The position numbers and the translations under genes were made by a program. Shown here in pieces: positions 33,785 through 36,511 of a DNA stretch of 36,511 bases. The stretch is from Gemella sp. Its GTDB lineage: Bacteria > Bacillota > Bacilli > Staphylococcales > Gemellaceae. The DNA lies in the NCBI GenBank assembly GCA_030529855.1, contig JAUMWC010000018.1, forward strand, positions 1 through 36,511, read 5' to 3'. The first letter of the stretch is position 1; each line of letters opens with the position of its first letter. Under the pieces are notes generated by a model, which was given only the letters and a program-made list of their open reading frames with translations, did not search any database and was not told the DNA's origin.

Positions 33785-35272
33785 ATGACTATAATCAAAA
33801 TAGCCAAAACTTCTGAAAACAAAGACGTACTTATGTACGGAAATAAATTAAATCGTCACGGTATTATTGCTGGGGCTACTGGTACAGGTAAAACTATCTC
33901 TCTTAAAGTTCTAACAGAGCAGTTTTCTAAAGCAGGAATACCTGTATTCCTTGCTGATATCAAGGGAGACTTAGCTACTCTTGCTAAATCTGGTTCACTA
34001 GAAGGAAAAGTTGCTGAGCGTGTTTCTTCTATGGGATTAGATGACTTCGCTAACCAAGGTTACCCTGTAAGACTATGGGACGTGTTCCAAGAGAAAGGTC
34101 ATCCAATTAGAGCAACTATTTCTGAAATGGGACCTTTATTATTAGCTAGACTTCTAGAACTTAATGAAACACAAACTGGAATTTTAAATATCGCTTTCCG
34201 TGTTGCTGATGATAAAGGACTTCTTTTAATCGATATGAAAGACCTGAAAGCAATGCTTAATGACCTTGCTGAAAATTCATCAGAATATTCAACTCAATAT
34301 GGAAACATTACTAAGCAATCAATCGGTGCTATCCAACGTTCACTACTAACATTAGAAGACCAAGGTGGAGATGACTTCTTCGGTGAACCTGCTATTGATT
34401 TAGCTGACTTTATGCAACTTAATCAAGATGGAAAAGGATTTATCAATATCCTTATGGCTCAAAAATTATTTGGTTCTCCAAAACTATACTCAACGTTCCT
34501 ACTTTGGATGCTAACAGAATTATTCGAAATGCTACCAGAAGTTGGAGATTTAGACAAACCTAAGATGATCTTCTTCTTCGATGAAGCCCACCTACTATTC
34601 AACGATGCGCCTAAAGCATTCGTTGAGCGTGTTGAACAAGTAGTAAGACTTATCCGTTCTAAGGGAGTTGGTATCTACTTCGTAACACAAAACCCAGTGG
34701 ATATCCCTGAAAACATTCTGGGACAATTAGGAAACAGAATCCAACACGCACTTAGAGCTTATACTCCAAAAGAAATCAAGGCAGTTAAACTAGCTGCTGC
34801 TACTTTCCGTCCTAACCCTAACCTTGATACAGCTGCTGCTCTTACTGAACTTAAAGTTGGGGAAGCATTAATCTCATGTCTAAATGAAGAAGGTCAACCA
34901 GAAATAGTAGAAAGAGCGTCAGTTAGACCACCAGAATCATTTATCGGTGCTGTAGACGAGTCAGAATACACTGCTCTTATAAACAATTCTCCAATGGAAG
35001 CTAAATACAGAACTTCATTCGATAGAGAATCTGCCTTTGAAATCCTATCTAATAAAGTTGCTCAGCAAACTGCTCAAGCAGAAGCACAACAAACAAATCA
35101 AACACAACCGCAAGCACAAGAACCACAATACAGAGAAGAACCTAGACGTTCACCTGGTAGACCTGCTAGATCTAACCTAGAAAGAACTATGGATACAGTA
35201 GTAAAAGCTGCTACATCAACTATCGGTAGAGAAATTATTCGTGGTATCTTTGGAATACTGAAAAAACGATAA
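33785..35272 (+). CDS. HerA-like P-loop ATPase (DUF853/YjgR family)
   Basis: 495 residues. Walker A GATGTGKT lies at 30-37, followed by FLADIKGDLATLAKSG, typical of the YjgR/DUF853 proteins; Walker B MIFFFDEAHLLF is at about 260-271, then FVTQNPVDIPENILGQLGNRIQHALRAYTPKE, which includes the sensor and arginine region of HerA/FtsK-type ATPases. The C-terminus has a Gln-rich linker (about 430-450), a basic SPGRPARS patch and a short amphipathic tail. The enzyme is cytosolic and may pump or process nucleic acid, but its role is not known. GAGGTG precedes the ATG. It is not paired with a NurA nuclease gene here. Confidence 0.9.
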   Translation: MTIIKIAKTSENKDVLMYGNKLNRHGIIAGATGTGKTISLKVLTEQFSKAGIPVFLADIKGDLATLAKSGSLEGKVAERVSSMGLDDFANQGYPVRLWDVFQEKGHPIRATISEMGPLLLARLLELNETQTGILNIAFRVADDKGLLLIDMKDLKAMLNDLAENSSEYSTQYGNITKQSIGAIQRSLLTLEDQGGDDFFGEPAIDLADFMQLNQDGKGFINILMAQKLFGSPKLYSTFLLWMLTELFEMLPEVGDLDKPKMIFFFDEAHLLFNDAPKAFVERVEQVVRLIRSKGVGIYFVTQNPVDIPENILGQLGNRIQHALRAYTPKEIKAVKLAAATFRPNPNLDTAAALTELKVGEALISCLNEEGQPEIVERASVRPPESFIGAVDESEYTALINNSPMEAKYRTSFDRESAFEILSNKVAQQTAQAEAQQTNQTQPQAQEPQYREEPRRSPGRPARSNLERTMDTVVKAATSTIGREIIRGIFGILKKR

Positions 35273-35281
35273 AAAATAAAG

Positions 35282-35303
35282 GATGTTCAGAATTCTGAAC
35301 ATC
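35282..35303 (+). terminator. Hairpin after the HerA-like gene
   Basis: GATGTTCAG pairs with CTGAACATC around AATT, followed by TTTATAATTTTAT, an imperfect U tract. Confidence 0.65.
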
Positions 35304-35353
35304 TTTATAATTTTATGTTATAATTAAAGCATTATTTATTTAGGAGAAATAAA

Positions 35354-36190
35354 ATGAAAAAATTTAAAAAATTATCCTTAATTATGGGACTTTCTTCATT
35401 AGCATTACTTACAACAGCTTGTGCTCAATTAGACAAGATTGGTGAAGATATAAGTAACCACGCTTCTCAACCTGCAGAAACAACAACTACCCAAAAATTA
35501 AGTGAAACTGATACTATCAGAAGAATCATCGGGAAAATGAATGCTATGAAATCTTGGGAAGTAGCATCTGAAACAAAAATTAAACAAGAGCAAGCTGGAG
35601 CTGGAGGATTCGAAGGAACTTCTACTATCCTTACTCAATACACAGCAAATCCTTACATTTTCAAGTCAGAAGAAACTATTTCTGATGGAACTATTCAATC
35701 TGCTTATGTTAAAGATGGAGTTCAATACCGTTATATTAAATCTCAAGGAAACGAAAACTGGACAAAAGGAACTATTCCAGGAGATAAACTTATTAACTTC
35801 AAAAGAAATCACATCGCTACTTATTACAGAGCTTTCGGAGCTATTTTAGAAAAAAATAAAGACTTTACATTTAAGGATAATGGTTCTACTTATGAAATCT
35901 CATTTAAACCAGCTAATGCAGATGAATATAAGGAATTCTTATTTGGTACAAACCCTAGTGTTAAAGATTTCAAAATTGAGTCTTACTCAGCTAAATATAT
36001 AATTGATAAGGTTACTCTAATACCAACAAGTATTGAACGTGAAGAAGTTATCTCATACACTACTGATAAAGATGTTAAGATAAAATCTTCTAATACCATC
36101 ATTGATAGATTTAAGAACGTAAACCAAGTAAAAGATATTACTATTCCTGATGGTCATAAAAACGCAAAAGACGAAATAAAATTCGATTAA
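35354..36190 (+). CDS. Lipoprotein of the DUF6612/LolA-like type
   Basis: 278 residues. A lipoprotein signal peptide ends LLTTAC with Cys23 as the lipidated residue; a Thr-rich spacer follows, then a beta-rich domain that begins with a helix (DTIRRIIGKMNAMKSWEV) and continues with paired strands such as YVKDGVQYRYIKSQGNENWTK and TLIPTSIEREEV. This layout is like the LolA/LppX-fold lipoproteins grouped as DUF6612 in Firmicutes; the ligand is unknown. It would be anchored on the outer face of the membrane. TAGGAG precedes the ATG, and it has its own terminator. Confidence 0.82.
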   Translation: MKKFKKLSLIMGLSSLALLTTACAQLDKIGEDISNHASQPAETTTTQKLSETDTIRRIIGKMNAMKSWEVASETKIKQEQAGAGGFEGTSTILTQYTANPYIFKSEETISDGTIQSAYVKDGVQYRYIKSQGNENWTKGTIPGDKLINFKRNHIATYYRAFGAILEKNKDFTFKDNGSTYEISFKPANADEYKEFLFGTNPSVKDFKIESYSAKYIIDKVTLIPTSIEREEVISYTTDKDVKIKSSNTIIDRFKNVNQVKDITIPDGHKNAKDEIKFD

Positions 36191-36194
36191 TTTA

Positions 36195-36229
36195 ATAAAC
36201 CTTGATAGAAATAATCTATCAAGGTTTAT
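36195..36229 (+). terminator. Terminator of the lipoprotein gene
   Basis: A 15-bp stem, ATAAACCTTGATAGA with TCTATCAAGGTTTAT, and a 5-nt loop, followed by TTTTG. Confidence 0.88.
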
Positions 36230-36239
36230 TTTTGTAAAA

Positions 36240-36269
36240 AAAGAGAAAGTCTATCTAGACCTTCTCTTT
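36240..36269 (-). terminator. Terminator of clpP
   Basis: AAAGAGAAAGTCTA pairs with TAGACCTTCTCTTT (one G-U pair) around two bases; the minus strand continues with a T run. Confidence 0.85.
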
Positions 36270-36275
36270 AAATTA

Positions 36276-36511
36276 TTATTCAGCTTTTTTGTTAGCTGCT
36301 TTTTTAGGTTTTTCTTTTTTACTTGGTTTGTTATGTTTTGGATACATAACTTCATCAACAAGTCCGTAAGCAAGAGCTTCTTCAGCAGTCATGTAGTTAT
36401 CACGCTCTGTGTCTCGCTCGATAGCCTTGATTGTTTGACCAGTTCTTTCAGCTAAAATTTTGTTTAATCTAGCCTTAGTTCTTAAAATGTGACGAGCTGC
36501 AATTTCGATTT
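36276..36511 (-). CDS. clpP: ATP-dependent Clp protease proteolytic subunit, C-terminal part
   Basis: The right edge cuts the gene; the last 77 codons and the TAA are seen. [20 protein letters not shown] and [25 protein letters not shown] match the C-terminal third of ClpP, and the second Asp of RDTERD is the catalytic Asp (Asp171 in Escherichia coli). After the normal end near DEVMYP there are about 20 extra residues, almost all Lys, Pro, Asn and Ala ([20 protein letters not shown]), which the usual 193-200-residue ClpP lacks. ClpP is the serine protease chamber that works with ClpX or ClpC in protein quality control. Confidence 0.95.
   Translation of the reverse strand, partial: IEIAARHILRTKARLNKILAERTGQTIKAIERDTERDNYMTAEEALAYGLVDEVMYPKHNKPSKKEKPKKAANKKAE

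Overview
The window is AT-rich, densely coded Gram-positive DNA with strong AGGAGG-type ribosome binding sites, sigma-A-like promoters and U-tailed hairpin terminators. The class III fructose bisphosphatase, YtpR, lactose/cellobiose-type PTS proteins, cre-like sites and LPXTG-lacking surface proteins point to a low-GC Firmicute (Bacilli). My best guess is a Gemella-like organism; this is inference from gene content, not a database match. I saw no rRNA, tRNA, CRISPR array, insertion sequence or phage gene.

Layout. 1-1726 (minus, cut by the left edge): secreted amidase-signature enzyme. 2027-4811 (plus): gnd and zwf, overlapping by 11 nt, the two dehydrogenases of the oxidative pentose phosphate branch. 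4852-6795 (minus): class III fbp. 6867-15933 (minus): a myo-inositol catabolic cluster, iolE-iolG-iolG2-iolR and then iolD-iolC-iolA-iolB. 16280-18490 (plus, divergent): a Na+/solute symporter followed by an orphan PTS IIB/IIA pair with no IIC. 18654-20120 (minus): an AlbA_2/HATPase (COG2865-like) protein behind a 55-bp tandem duplication. 20585-24787 (minus): ytpR and a 1193-residue acidic repeat protein. 24960-26826 (plus): a small membrane protein and a membrane-anchored surface protein. 26939-29491 (minus): small membrane proteins, including a 40-residue one, and an XRE/TPR regulator. 29672-31788: nitroreductase and MerR regulator (minus) divergent from an aldo/keto reductase (plus). 31831-33468 (minus): repeat surface protein. 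33785-36190 (plus): HerA-like ATPase and a lipoprotein. 36276-36511 (minus, cut by the right edge): clpP.

How it works together. The symporter would import inositol. IolG/IolG2, IolE, IolD, IolB, IolC and IolA would take it to malonate semialdehyde and acetyl-CoA; the IolJ aldolase step is not encoded here. Three promoters of the cluster (iolE, symporter, iolD) each carry tandem 11-mers matching the remembered Bacillus subtilis IolR operator just downstream of the -10 box, and each has a CcpA cre-like element overlapping the promoter. The cluster therefore looks repressed by IolR and by carbon catabolite control. The MerR regulator sits between two promoters with 19-bp spacers that share a TTGACTTAGAGTA core, so it probably controls both itself with the nitroreductase and the aldo/keto reductase.

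The least explained items are the symporter-linked IIB/IIA pair, the acidic repeat protein located where sftA would be expected, the 40-residue membrane peptide with its own strong promoter, and two surface proteins with C-terminal membrane anchors but no LPXTG.
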